A stretch of 7,525 nucleotides of DNA from an uncultured Acetobacter sp. (GCF_937875265.1 NZ_CALLXM010000100.1:1-7525); one strand, 5' to 3'; positions 1-7,200 are shown, counted from the stretch's first letter. The notes: generated from the sequence alone by a model not told the origin. Numbers and translations: made by a program.

Positions 1-956
1 CCAGTGGCCAGATGCAAATTGCACAACGCATTGGTGTGCCACGCGCCGGAGGTGCTCTGGTTAAGCCCCATGGTCCACAAAGAGAGCCATTCACCCGCTT
101 CAGCAATCCAGCGGGCGGCGGTGCGGATATCGTCTTCCGCAAGGCCTGTCAGACTGGCGACGCGTTCCGGCGTGTAATCAGCCAGAAAGGCGGGCATGTC
201 TTCCCAGCCGGTGGTGCAGGTGGCGATAAAGTTCTTGTCGAGCGCACCCTGTTCTACCAGAAGGTGCAGCAAGCCATTAAGCAGCGCGAGGTCCGTGCCG
301 GGGCGGATTTGCAGGAAGAGATCGGCTTTGTCTGCTGTGGCAGTGCGGCGTGGGTCCACCACAATCAGTTTTGCCCCGGCCCGTTTGCGGTCCATCAGGC
401 GCAGGAACAGGATGGGATGACAATCCGCCATATTCGCCCCGATGACGAAAAACAGATTGGTGCAATCAAAGTCTTCGTAAGAGCCGGGGGGCGCATCGGC
501 CCCGAGGGAGAGTTTATACCCCGTGCCAGCGGCTGCCATGCACAGGCGGGAATTGGACTCAATATGCCGTGTGCGGAGGTAGCCTTTCACCAGTTTGTTG
601 GCGAGGTATTGAGCCTCCATGGACATCTGGCCGGAGACATAAAGTGCTATGGCGTCCGGTCCATCGGTCTCCAGAATATGCCGCAGCCGTCGGGCTGTTT
701 CTGTAATGGCGGTATCCATGGAAATGGGGGCCGGCGGCGCTGCGCGGTCTGGCCGAAGCAGGGCGCAGTCCAGGCGGGCGGGGGACGTGACTGGCTTGTC
801 GCATGAGCTGCCTTTAGTGCAGAGCCGCCCGCCATTGGCCGGATGCGCGGTATCGCCCCGCACCCGGACAATTTTCTGGTTCTCCACCTCCATCACAATG
901 CCGCAACCGACACCGCAATAGGGGCAGACAGACCGGATTTCTTCCGCGCAGGCCAT
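1..956 (-). CDS. nasA: Assimilatory nitrate reductase catalytic subunit, N-terminal 318 codons (runs off left edge)
   Basis: This is a molybdopterin (bis-MGD) oxidoreductase that reduces nitrate to nitrite in the cytoplasm. The reading frame stays open from ATG 956 to the left edge; the C-terminal half and stop lie outside. The N-terminal [4Fe-4S] ligands are C11, C14, C18 (CPYCGVGC) and C46 (GRLCTKG). The predicted Mo-coordinating Cys is C139 in SNSRLCM, as in Nas/Nap enzymes; Nar-type enzymes use Asp instead. MGD-binding stretches follow (FFVIGANMADCHP, IVVDPRRT), and the visible part ends in NLHLATG. There is no twin-arginine signal, so it is cytoplasmic (Nas) rather than periplasmic (Nap). 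The start lies 5 bases after the nirBD stop and has no clear Shine-Dalgarno sequence, so it is probably translated by coupling. The partner is likely a ferredoxin or an NADH-dependent reductase; none is visible here. The family call is very secure; the exact subtype (NasA versus NarB) is less so. Confidence 0.95.
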   Translation of the reverse strand, partial: MACAEEIRSVCPYCGVGCGIVMEVENQKIVRVRGDTAHPANGGRLCTKGSSCDKPVTSPARLDCALLRPDRAAPPAPISMDTAITETARRLRHILETDGPDAIALYVSGQMSMEAQYLANKLVKGYLRTRHIESNSRLCMAAAGTGYKLSLGADAPPGSYEDFDCTNLFFVIGANMADCHPILFLRLMDRKRAGAKLIVVDPRRTATADKADLFLQIRPGTDLALLNGLLHLLVEQGALDKNFIATCTTGWEDMPAFLADYTPERVASLTGLAEDDIRTAARWIAEAGEWLSLWTMGLNQSTSGAWHTNALCNLHLAT

Positions 957-961
957 GCGGG

Positions 962-3859
962 TTACGCCATGGCGGCTTCCGCCGGGACAGTCACTTTACG
1001 GGCGCGGATTTCTACACGGCCCTTATGCAGCCGAGCCTCCCATGCGTGGATGGATCTGGATGCATCTTCAAGGCAGGTGCCGTCTTCCAGATTGAAGTGC
1101 TGCTTGTAAAGCGGGGAGGCCACAACCGGCTGCCCGTGAATATCCCCCATCAAACCACGGCCCAGAACATTGGCGTGGGAGAAGGGGTCATGATTATCCA
1201 CGGCAAAAACCCGGCCTTCACCCTGCGTGTCGGGTAGATAGAACAGGGCAATCTGCGCGGTGTTATAAAGTGCGACCACGCCAGAGCGGGGTACAAGGTC
1301 ACTCTGCCCGCACAGGTCAGTCCAGTCCACCGGGCCTGCGGAGATCGGCTGCTCTGGCTGATTATCCGCGGGTTTCACCTGATCACGCTCCGGCACGGTG
1401 CGAATGTTCGGGTCCGGGCGCGTATCGTTTACAAAGGTACGGAAGCGTTTGAGCTTTTGCTCGTCTGTCAGAGCGTTTTTCCATTCGCACTGATAGGTAT
1501 CCACAACCAGTTGCATCTGCTGTTCCAGCTCGTCACAGATGCCGAGACTGTCGTGGATGATGACATCTTTCAGATAGTCCAGCCCACCTTCCAGATTTTC
1601 ACGCCAGACAGAGGTTCTCTGGAGCTTATCTGCTGTTCGGATATAAAACATCAGGAAGCGGTCGATGTATTTGACCAGAGTTTCTGCATCGAGGTCCGTC
1701 GCAAACAGTTCCGCATGGCGCGGGCGCATGCCGCCATTGCCGCAGACATACAGGTTCCAGCCATTTTCCGTGGCAATCACGCCGACGTCCTTGCTCTGGG
1801 CTTCCGCGCATTCCCGTGTGCAGCCAGAGACTGCAAATTTCAGCTTGTGCGGAGAGCGCAGACCTTTATAGCGGTTTTCCAGATCCAGCGCCTTGCCGAC
1901 ACTGTCCTGTACGCCATAACGGCACCATGTGCTGCCGACGCAGGATTTTACCGTGCGGGTGGATTTGCCGTAGGCATGGCCTGTTTCAAAACCGGCATCC
2001 AGCAGCTCGCGCCAGATATCAGGCAACTGGTGCAGCTGTGCGCCAAACAGGTCCACACGCTGGCCGCCGGTAATCTTGGTATACAGGTTATATTTTTTGC
2101 CAACCTGACCCAGAACAATCAGCTTGTCTGGCGTAATCTCACCCCCGGCGATGCGCGGCACAACGGAATAGGTACCGTTCTTTTGCATGTTGCCCATGAA
2201 CGTGTCGTTCGTATCCTGCAGCGGAATATAGAGCGGGTCCGTAATGGGTTTGTTCCAGGCAGACGCCAGAATGGAGCCGACTGCCGGCTTACAGATATCG
2301 CAGCCCAGACCGCCATTGCCATACTGCGTCATCAGCTCTTCAAAACTGCGGATGTTATGCACGCGGACGAGTGAATAGAGTTCCTGCCGCGTGTAGGAGA
2401 AATGTTCGCACAGGCTGTGGTCAACCGTAATGCCACGTGCTGTCAGTTCGGTTTCAAAAACGCTTTTCAGAAGTGCTGAACATCCACCGCAGCCGGTGCT
2501 GGCTTTTGTATCTTTCTTGAGCGTGCCGAGGTCCGTGCAGCCCTGCTCAATCGCGGTGCTGATCGCCCCTTTTGTCACGTTATGGCAGGAGCAGATGGTG
2601 GCGGTATCTGGCAGGGCATCTGCGCCAAGCGGTTCCGCACCTTCACCACGTGGCAGGATCAGCACTGCCGGGTCGGCCGGGGGTGCAATCTTGTTCTGCA
2701 CATATTGGAAAATGGTGTCGTAGTAAGAGTTATCGCCGACCAGAACAGCGCCGGTCACACGGCTACCATCGGCGGATAAGACAAGGCGACGGTAGGAGCC
2801 GTCTGCCTCACCAATAAAGCGATAGCTGGTGCAATCCGGTTCCCGCCCGTGGGCATCGCCAATCGAGCCGACATCCACGCCCTGCAATTTCAGTTTTGTG
2901 GACATGTCCGCGCCGGTAAAGGCGGCTTCTGCATCCCCGGCCAGTAGTGCTGCCACGGTGCGGGCCATGGTATAGCCGGGAGCGACAAGGCCGAAAATCT
3001 GCCCTTCCCACAAGGCGCATTCGCCAACGGCAAAAATATCCGGGTCGGACGTGCGGCACTGGTTATCCACCACAATGCCGCCACGTGAGCCGATTTCCAG
3101 CCCACAGGCGCGGCCCAGCAGGTCCTGCGGTTTGATCCCTGCGGAAAAGACAACCATGTCCGTTTCCAAGGTGGAGCCATCAGCAAAAATCAGTTTATGG
3201 CGATGTGTGGTGCCGGGCACGATTTCCTGCGTCTGGTGCAGGACGCGCACATCAATGCCGAGCGCCTCAATCCGTTTTTTCAGGGCGCGTCCGCCTTCTT
3301 CATCCAGCTGCGCGGACATCAGATGCGTGCCAAGCTGGATCATACTCACATCCAGTCCCAGCACCTTGAGCGCATTGGCCGCTTCCAGCCCTAGCAGGCC
3401 GCCGCCAATCACGGTGCTATGCTCTGCACCTTTGGCCGCAGCGCGGATCAGGTCCAGGTCTTCCAGTGTGCGATAGACCAGTCCGGCAGTGCCGGTATTG
3501 CCCGGAACAGGCGGCACAAACGGCGTTGAGCCTGTTGCGAGAATAAGGGTGGTATAGGGGATAGTTCCGTTTTCTGTCGTGACGGTTTTTGCCGCACGGT
3601 CAATGTCAGTAATGCGGCTGTTCAGGTGCAGCGTAATGCCGTGCGCAGTATGGAAATCTTCCTGATGCAACCGCAGGGCCAGTGCATCCTGCCCGGTCAT
3701 GTAATCGGTCAGATGCACACGGTCATAGGCATGGTGCTGTTCTTCACCAAAGACGTGAATCTGGTGGGTTTCGTGCAGGCCGTGCATGACGAGCTGTTCC
3801 GCACAGTAATGGCCAACCATGCCGTTGCCGACAATAATGATGTTGCCTTTGGTGGTCAT
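962..3859 (-). CDS. nirB: NAD(P)H-dependent nitrite reductase, NirB-NirD fusion (965 aa)
   Basis: It reduces nitrite to ammonium with six electrons from NAD(P)H in the cytoplasm. Domain order: FAD Rossmann motif GNGMVG (11-16); NAD(P)H motif GGGLLG (152-157) within the pyridine nucleotide-disulphide oxidoreductase fold; BFD-type [2Fe-2S] site C423, C425, C457, C460; a second Cys-rich stretch with C484, C520 and C523; then the sirohaem/[4Fe-4S] half with ligands C640, C646 (CVGSTWC) and C680, C684 (CTREC). After a Pro-rich linker (about 814-843), residues about 845-955 form a complete NirD-like domain (VDWTDLC, DPFSHANVLGRGL, VASPLYKQHF). That domain lacks the CxH and CxxH Rieske ligands, as is usual for NirD. 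NirB and NirD are usually separate proteins of about 830-850 and 110 aa; here they form one uninterrupted chain. The start ATG 3859 has a GGGGAG Shine-Dalgarno sequence 7 bases upstream and lies 18 bases after the porin stop. Confidence 0.97.
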   Translation of the reverse strand: MTTKGNIIIVGNGMVGHYCAEQLVMHGLHETHQIHVFGEEQHHAYDRVHLTDYMTGQDALALRLHQEDFHTAHGITLHLNSRITDIDRAAKTVTTENGTIPYTTLILATGSTPFVPPVPGNTGTAGLVYRTLEDLDLIRAAAKGAEHSTVIGGGLLGLEAANALKVLGLDVSMIQLGTHLMSAQLDEEGGRALKKRIEALGIDVRVLHQTQEIVPGTTHRHKLIFADGSTLETDMVVFSAGIKPQDLLGRACGLEIGSRGGIVVDNQCRTSDPDIFAVGECALWEGQIFGLVAPGYTMARTVAALLAGDAEAAFTGADMSTKLKLQGVDVGSIGDAHGREPDCTSYRFIGEADGSYRRLVLSADGSRVTGAVLVGDNSYYDTIFQYVQNKIAPPADPAVLILPRGEGAEPLGADALPDTATICSCHNVTKGAISTAIEQGCTDLGTLKKDTKASTGCGGCSALLKSVFETELTARGITVDHSLCEHFSYTRQELYSLVRVHNIRSFEELMTQYGNGGLGCDICKPAVGSILASAWNKPITDPLYIPLQDTNDTFMGNMQKNGTYSVVPRIAGGEITPDKLIVLGQVGKKYNLYTKITGGQRVDLFGAQLHQLPDIWRELLDAGFETGHAYGKSTRTVKSCVGSTWCRYGVQDSVGKALDLENRYKGLRSPHKLKFAVSGCTRECAEAQSKDVGVIATENGWNLYVCGNGGMRPRHAELFATDLDAETLVKYIDRFLMFYIRTADKLQRTSVWRENLEGGLDYLKDVIIHDSLGICDELEQQMQLVVDTYQCEWKNALTDEQKLKRFRTFVNDTRPDPNIRTVPERDQVKPADNQPEQPISAGPVDWTDLCGQSDLVPRSGVVALYNTAQIALFYLPDTQGEGRVFAVDNHDPFSHANVLGRGLMGDIHGQPVVASPLYKQHFNLEDGTCLEDASRSIHAWEARLHKGRVEIRARKVTVPAEAAMA

Positions 3860-3877
3860 GGGTTTTCTCCCCTGCCT

Positions 3878-5548
3878 TTAAAACTTGAATTCGAGCGTCT
3901 GCATATAAAGCGCGCCCTCTTTGGCTCCGACATCCCGCATCCCGCGGGAGAGCAGGATACCTTCAATATCATGCGTCCAGGCCCAGTGTGGCGCAAAGTT
4001 CCAGGACAGCTGGGTGTAAGGCATGACACCGGTAAAACCGCCATGCTGGTTGTTGCGCCAGCTATAGATTTTGCCGTTGCCACCATAAACGGCATCCTGC
4101 GTGCTGGCGCGCCAGAATACGGGCACATGCAGCTTGAGGTGCAGGGTGGGGAGGATGGTAAAGTTGGCAATCGGGCCAACACCAATCAGGTTCTGAGAGG
4201 TAAGGGACAGAGAGACATCATTGTAATAGGGCAGGGGCACAAACGGCGTGGCAAACGTACCCACGGCGCCGTCCTGACTGCGGTCAGACCCGCCGGAGAA
4301 CAGATCCCCCTGCACGCCAAAGCCCGGCTTGCCGGCCCAGTCGGCGCGTGTGTAGGTGATGCTGCCATTCACGGCATAGGCGCGCACAGAGCGGGTGCTC
4401 TGGCTTGTCTTGGCCGGACGGAATTCACCGCCCTGAAAAATACCGGTCAGACTGGTGCTGAACGGCCCGACATTACCCCAAAGCCGCATGCCCACATTGT
4501 CCCGCCGGGTGGAACCTTTCTGGGTGCCCCCAGCGGTGGCTGTGGGGATGGATGCTGCCGCTCCGCCATACAGATAGCCGAGGAAAAACAGATCCGCGAA
4601 CATCTGGCTTTTCTGGCCCATGAATTTGAAGGAGGGCAAGGCCGTGGAGCTGTAAGCCCCATACAGGCGGGCATTGTAATTGGTGCCGTCTGCAAAAACC
4701 TTTTGCGGTAGCTTGTTGGTTTGCATGAAGTCGAACATGTCAAGCCTGAAGCGGTTCCAGACAGCATAACCCCGGAAACCGTCCCATGTTTGCTGCACGT
4801 TGGGCAGGTCACGCACGGACTGCATGGAAACCGGGGCATCCAGAAACACCTGCCGGCCGCCAATAACACCCATCTGTGCGCCGAGTAGCCGCCCTTTGAC
4901 TTCCAGAATGCCCTGCTGGAGGTCCAGGCTTTCACGCTGGGTGCCGGTCTGGTAGCCGTACGTATTGGAGCCACCCGCTACGCCATATAGAAATTCCGCA
5001 TAGGCGCGCACATGCTCGCCAAGATGCAGGTCGGCCCCGTACTGGTTGCGGAGCAGGACACGGCTGGAATTGGTTTTGCCAGCCTGACCCAGCATGGGCT
5101 GGTTTTCAAAAATGTAGCGGAGGCGTTCCTCGCCGCTAAAGCTCATCCAGATGCTGCCCGTGTCATTCAGCCGGACATATTTGAGACGGTTGAACCAGTC
5201 ATTTTTACGAATGTTTGCAGGTGTGCGGCCCAGATCGCTCCAGTCTTCCGCCCACCGGGTCTGGCCATAGCCACTCACCACCCCAAAGCCGGAGGCGGCA
5301 TTGTTGCCGGCGCTAAAAATCTGCCAGTCGGGGTGGTAGAGGGAGCCTTTGAGCATCGCCTTTTTGTCTGGCGCAGGGAGGACGGGAACCGGTGCGACAG
5401 GCGCAAGAGGTGTAACAGCTGCCGGCGGGACAGGCTTCTGTAATCCGGGCTGTTTCTGCTCATCAGCCCAGGCTGTGCCGCTGAGCGCGACACTCAGAAC
5501 AAGGCTGCCTGATCTCCAGTTTTGAAAGCAGCGAATAACACGTCTCAT
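3878..5548 (-). CDS. Alginate-export-family outer-membrane porin (556 aa) inside the nitrate operon
   Basis: This is a predicted outer-membrane beta-barrel of the alginate_exp family (AlgE/OprD-like porins). Start ATG 5548 is chosen because it overlaps the transporter stop (ATGA) and has GGAG 8 bases upstream. A longer frame exists to 5596 but would put 16 extra residues before the signal peptide. Residues 1-28 form a signal peptide: basic n-region MRRVIR, hydrophobic LVLSVAL, and cleavage after AWA (28/29). A Pro/Ala/Val-rich tether follows (about 37-63). The barrel region contains family features: LRYI early on, RVLLRNQYGADLHLGEHVRAY, then LDLQQG, GRQVF and NVQQTWDGFRGY. The protein ends in Phe (LEFKF), the usual outer-membrane assembly signal. 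Family members are associated with small anionic solutes or polysaccharide; its position suggests passage of nitrate or nitrite across the outer membrane, which is inference. Family confidence is high, substrate confidence low. Confidence 0.88.
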   Translation of the reverse strand: MRRVIRCFQNWRSGSLVLSVALSGTAWADEQKQPGLQKPVPPAAVTPLAPVAPVPVLPAPDKKAMLKGSLYHPDWQIFSAGNNAASGFGVVSGYGQTRWAEDWSDLGRTPANIRKNDWFNRLKYVRLNDTGSIWMSFSGEERLRYIFENQPMLGQAGKTNSSRVLLRNQYGADLHLGEHVRAYAEFLYGVAGGSNTYGYQTGTQRESLDLQQGILEVKGRLLGAQMGVIGGRQVFLDAPVSMQSVRDLPNVQQTWDGFRGYAVWNRFRLDMFDFMQTNKLPQKVFADGTNYNARLYGAYSSTALPSFKFMGQKSQMFADLFFLGYLYGGAAASIPTATAGGTQKGSTRRDNVGMRLWGNVGPFSTSLTGIFQGGEFRPAKTSQSTRSVRAYAVNGSITYTRADWAGKPGFGVQGDLFSGGSDRSQDGAVGTFATPFVPLPYYNDVSLSLTSQNLIGVGPIANFTILPTLHLKLHVPVFWRASTQDAVYGGNGKIYSWRNNQHGGFTGVMPYTQLSWNFAPHWAWTHDIEGILLSRGMRDVGAKEGALYMQTLEFKF

Positions 5549-6729
5549 TTGGCGTTCTCCGTCCAACGGCGATGGCATGCCGTGACGCACCCGCATGCAA
5601 CGAGACAGACAAGTGCGAAGGTTAAAAAGCCGGGCCCGTAAGAACCTGTCATCTGGCGGGCGGCCCCGAGGGACGAGGCGAGGTAAAACCCGCCTACACC
5701 GCCTGCCATGCCCACAAGTCCTGTTAGAATGCCCACCTGCTGCGGAAAGCGGATGGGTACCAGCTGGAACACGGCCCCGTTGCCAAGCCCCAGTGTGAGC
5801 ATGCCCAGAAAGAATGCGCCGAATGCCAGATAGACAGACGGCAGGCCGGTTGCGATCAACAGGAAGATGATCCCGGCAAGCCCGTAGAGCAGCATCAGCG
5901 CTTTTGTGCCGCCTATGCGGTCCGCCATGGCCCCTCCAACCGGGCGGATGAAGGAGCCGGCAAACACCACAAAAGCCGTGCAGGCCCCGGCAACGGCGGG
6001 AGGCAGATGATACTGGTCATTGAAATAGATGGTCAGAAAGGCGGCCAGACCGACAAAGCCGCCAAAGGTGACGCTGTAGAAAAACATCAGCGCCCAGCAG
6101 CCACCGGATTTCAGGATCGGCCCCCATGCGGCAAGGCTGGGCATGGTGGGGCGGGCGGCAGGCTCCCGCGCCAGAAAGAGGAAGGCAATTAGCACGATGA
6201 TGAGCGGTATGGTGGCCAGTCCCAGCACATTCAGCCAGCCCATCATGGCGGCCAGACCGGGGGCGAACAGGGAGGCAAGAGCCGTGCCGGAATTCCCCGC
6301 CCCGGCAATACCCAGCGCGGTGCCCTGATAGCGCGGCGGATACCATACGGAGGCCAGCGGCAGCGCAATGGCGAAGGAGGCCCCGGCAATACCCAGCACC
6401 AGCCCCACCCAGAACATGCTGGCGTAGGTGTGCGGGGCCAGAAACCACGTCAGCCACAGGCCGAGAATAACGCTGATCTGCGCGCCAATGGCGACGCGGC
6501 GGGGGCCGAACGCATCCACCAGTGCTCCGGCCAGCACGCGTAAGCCTGCGCCCGCCAGAACCGGGGTGGCGACCAGCAGCCCCTTCTGGCCTGCATTCAG
6601 GTGCAGGTCATGTGCGATGGAAATGCCCAGCGGCCCGAGCAGAACCCAGACCATGAAGGAGGCATCAAAATACAGGAATGCGGCGATGAGCGTCGGAGTA
6701 TGGCCGGCTTTAAGGAACCCTTTATCCAC
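5545..6729 (-). CDS. narK: Nitrate/nitrite transporter, MFS NNP (NarK/NasA-transporter) family, GTG start
   Basis: This is an inner-membrane transporter of the nitrate/nitrite porter branch of the major facilitator superfamily: 394 aa, full length, about 12 hydrophobic helices. Family signatures are visible. The N-terminus is FLKAGHTPTL then FLYFDASFMVWVLLGPLG. The first nitrate signature is AGAGNSG (142-148) in TM5 and the second GLGNGA (314-319) in TM10/11. Substrate-binding Arg candidates are R64 in TM2 (AGLRVLAG) and R262 in TM8 (SFIRPVGG). The MFS loop motif is VDAFGPRR (71-78), with a repeat at ADRIGG. The start is GTG at 6729, preceded by GGAAG with a 7-base gap; the next internal ATG would remove part of TM1. 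It is the first gene of the operon, with about 150 bases of leader before it. Its stop overlaps the porin start. Whether it works as a proton symporter or nitrate/nitrite antiporter cannot be told; importing nitrate for assimilation fits the context. Confidence 0.95.
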   Translation of the reverse strand: MDKGFLKAGHTPTLIAAFLYFDASFMVWVLLGPLGISIAHDLHLNAGQKGLLVATPVLAGAGLRVLAGALVDAFGPRRVAIGAQISVILGLWLTWFLAPHTYASMFWVGLVLGIAGASFAIALPLASVWYPPRYQGTALGIAGAGNSGTALASLFAPGLAAMMGWLNVLGLATIPLIIVLIAFLFLAREPAARPTMPSLAAWGPILKSGGCWALMFFYSVTFGGFVGLAAFLTIYFNDQYHLPPAVAGACTAFVVFAGSFIRPVGGAMADRIGGTKALMLLYGLAGIIFLLIATGLPSVYLAFGAFFLGMLTLGLGNGAVFQLVPIRFPQQVGILTGLVGMAGGVGGFYLASSLGAARQMTGSYGPGFLTFALVCLVACGCVTACHRRWTENAK

Positions 6730-6765
6730 AAAACGTCTTCCAGATGGCCCGCCAGTTCTGCGCGG

Positions 6766-6792
6766 AAAACCATCGCTCCTATGAGCCAGCGA
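6766..6792 (-). terminator. Weak terminator-like hairpin overlapping leader hairpin 2
   Basis: UCGCU (6792-6788) can pair with AGCGA (6777-6773) around a 10-base loop, followed by UGG and four U (6769-6766). An alternative inner pairing is GCUC with GAGC (6786-6783 with 6778-6775). Both are short and the U tract is modest, so this alone would be a poor intrinsic terminator. Its position, mutually exclusive with hairpin 2, is what suggests an attenuator. Confidence 0.3.
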
Positions 6793-6809
6793 ACCGCCGT
6801 TGATTCGCC
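6788..6809 (-). promoter_or_regulatory. Leader hairpin 2, hexaloop AACGGC
   Basis: A 22-base hairpin with eight pairs, two of them G-U, closing the same hexaloop AACGGC. Its arms differ in sequence from hairpin 1 except next to the loop, so the loops are conserved while the stems keep pairing by different bases. Its 3' arm (6795-6788) shares bases 6792-6788 with the 5' arm of the downstream terminator-like stem, so the two cannot form together. Confidence 0.6.
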
Positions 6810-6844
6810 CTGTGTGCCGTCTCTGCCTTGGATAAGGCGCCGTG

Positions 6845-6870
6845 CCACCCCGCCGCCGTTGACGGAATGG
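6845..6870 (-). promoter_or_regulatory. Leader hairpin 1, hexaloop AACGGC
   Basis: A 26-base hairpin with an unbroken 10-bp stem (seven Watson-Crick and three G-U pairs) closing the hexaloop AACGGC. It begins about 8 bases after the predicted transcription start. The loop and its closing UC/GG steps are identical to those in hairpin 2, which accounts for the direct repeat of TCAACGGCGG in this leader. Confidence 0.6.
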
Positions 6871-6884
6871 TGAATATATTAAGT

Positions 6885-6913
6885 ATACTATGATCGGAAT
6901 AATCCGAAGTCAA
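6885..6913 (-). promoter_or_regulatory. Sigma70-like promoter of the nitrate operon
   Basis: On the minus strand TTGACT (6913-6908, five of six matches to TTGACA) is followed by a 17-base spacer and TAGTAT (6890-6885, four of six matches to TATAAT). An overlapping TATACT (6887-6882) is a better -10 box but leaves a 20-base spacer. Transcription would begin near 6878, about 8 bases before the first leader hairpin, which agrees with the leader model. The stretch 6871-6940 is clearly more AT-rich than the genes around it. The start site is predicted, not proven. Confidence 0.5.
6894..6907. repeat. 14-bp imperfect palindrome in the promoter spacer (possible operator)
   Basis: TCGGAATAATCCGA has perfect 5-bp arms (TCGGA and TCCGA) around AATA. 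It lies almost wholly between the -35 and -10 boxes of the minus-strand promoter, where a bound dimer would affect RNA polymerase. A further CGGATT half-site lies at 6934-6939. No regulator family is recognised from this site. It could also be a chance palindrome. Confidence 0.35.
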
Positions 6914-6954
6914 AATGATTTCGTAAAGATAAACGGATTTTTAGGAGCGGGATT

Positions 6955-6964
6955 GCATGCGTAG
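6955..6964 (+). repeat. 10-bp direct repeat, left copy (GCATGCGTAG)
   Basis: GCATGCGTAG occurs here and again at 7425-7434. The two copies bracket about 460 bp that contain the unrecognised frame and the dehydrogenase fragment. The arrangement could be a target duplication or recombination scar, but a 10-base match over this distance could also be chance. Confidence 0.3.
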
Positions 6965-7200
6965 GCTTCTGACTTTAATAACCCTGCTGGCCCGGCCTGT
7001 GCGTAACAGGTGTTCTCCTTCCAGCGCGTCGAGGGCAGTGGCCAAAAACTGTTGTGCCGGTCCCTTACAGTATCAATATCTCAACGGATATAGACACCTG
7101 AAGCTGGCCAGGCAGGAAACCATTCAGGTTGACGTGCGCACAGCTGACAGGTGGACGTGTCCCGGTTTAGTTCCGGACCATGGGTTATCTGGACTTGTAA
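6957..7200 (+). other. No recognised gene; weak 105-codon reading frame (6957-7274) of doubtful reality
   Basis: A plus-strand frame starts at ATG 6957 with AGGAG 9 bases upstream and runs to 7274, reading MRRLLTLITLLARPVRNRC at its start. I recognise no family, and its composition (many Arg, Ser and Cys, no steady domain pattern) looks like non-coding sequence. It also overlaps, in another frame, the dehydrogenase fragment at 7201-7422. Around 7166-7177 another frame reads FSSG, which could be a remnant of the SSG strand of the same dehydrogenase, suggesting shuffled or deleted coding sequence. No RNA gene or transposase was seen here. Confidence 0.15.

Larger units (their letters stand above)
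6730..6878 (-). promoter_or_regulatory. Leader RNA with two hexaloop hairpins: likely ANTAR antiterminator (NasT/NasR type) target
   Basis: This untranslated leader precedes the GTG of the transporter. Hairpin 1 (6870-6845) has ten paired bases, CCAUUCCGUC with GGCGGGGUGG including three G-U pairs, and loop AACGGC (6860-6855). Hairpin 2 (6809-6788) has eight pairs, with arms GGCGAAUC and GGUUCGCU, and the same loop AACGGC (6801-6796). Paired hexaloops with A1 and G4 are the known recognition element of ANTAR-domain antiterminators, including those controlling nitrate assimilation. Between them lies a small hairpin with arms GCCUU and AAGGC (6838-6825). The linker of about 35 bases is longer than I would expect for the classic motif, which is the main weakness. 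The ANTAR regulator gene is not in the window. Confidence 0.6.

Noticed and set aside
12..806. 264-codon plus-strand frame
   Set aside because: It is fully antisense to the nitrate reductase reading frame, whose Fe-S and Mo ligand motifs are unmistakable. Its translation shows no family pattern.
3626..4711. 361-codon plus-strand frame across the nirB/porin junction
   Set aside because: It is antisense to two well-supported genes and crosses their junction; long opposite-strand frames are expected in GC-rich coding DNA.
5549..5596. Upstream ATG at 5596 giving the porin 16 extra N-terminal residues
   Set aside because: It would bury the signal peptide, and ATG 5548 has a good GGAG and overlaps the transporter stop.
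6741..6774. Imperfect stem GAUGG/CCAUC enclosing CCGC/GCGG just before the transporter ribosome site
   Set aside because: It is interrupted by an asymmetric internal loop, has no U tract after it, and does not pair with the ribosome site. It competes with the terminator-like stem but has no clear function.
6597..6848. Minus-strand 83-codon frame starting with GTG 6848, which could be a leader peptide or a small upstream gene
   Set aside because: It reads through the linker, hairpin 2 and the transporter start, ends inside the transporter in the wrong frame, has no good ribosome site, and matches no family.
6833..6850. Sigma54-like -24 element TGGCACG on the minus strand
   Set aside because: The required GC of the -12 element is absent at the correct distance (TA is found there), and the site falls partly within leader hairpin 1.
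6859..6889. Plus-strand promoter TTGACG ... TATACT pointing towards 6957
   Set aside because: The spacer is 19 bases and the -35 box falls in the hairpin 1 loop region; no convincing gene follows.
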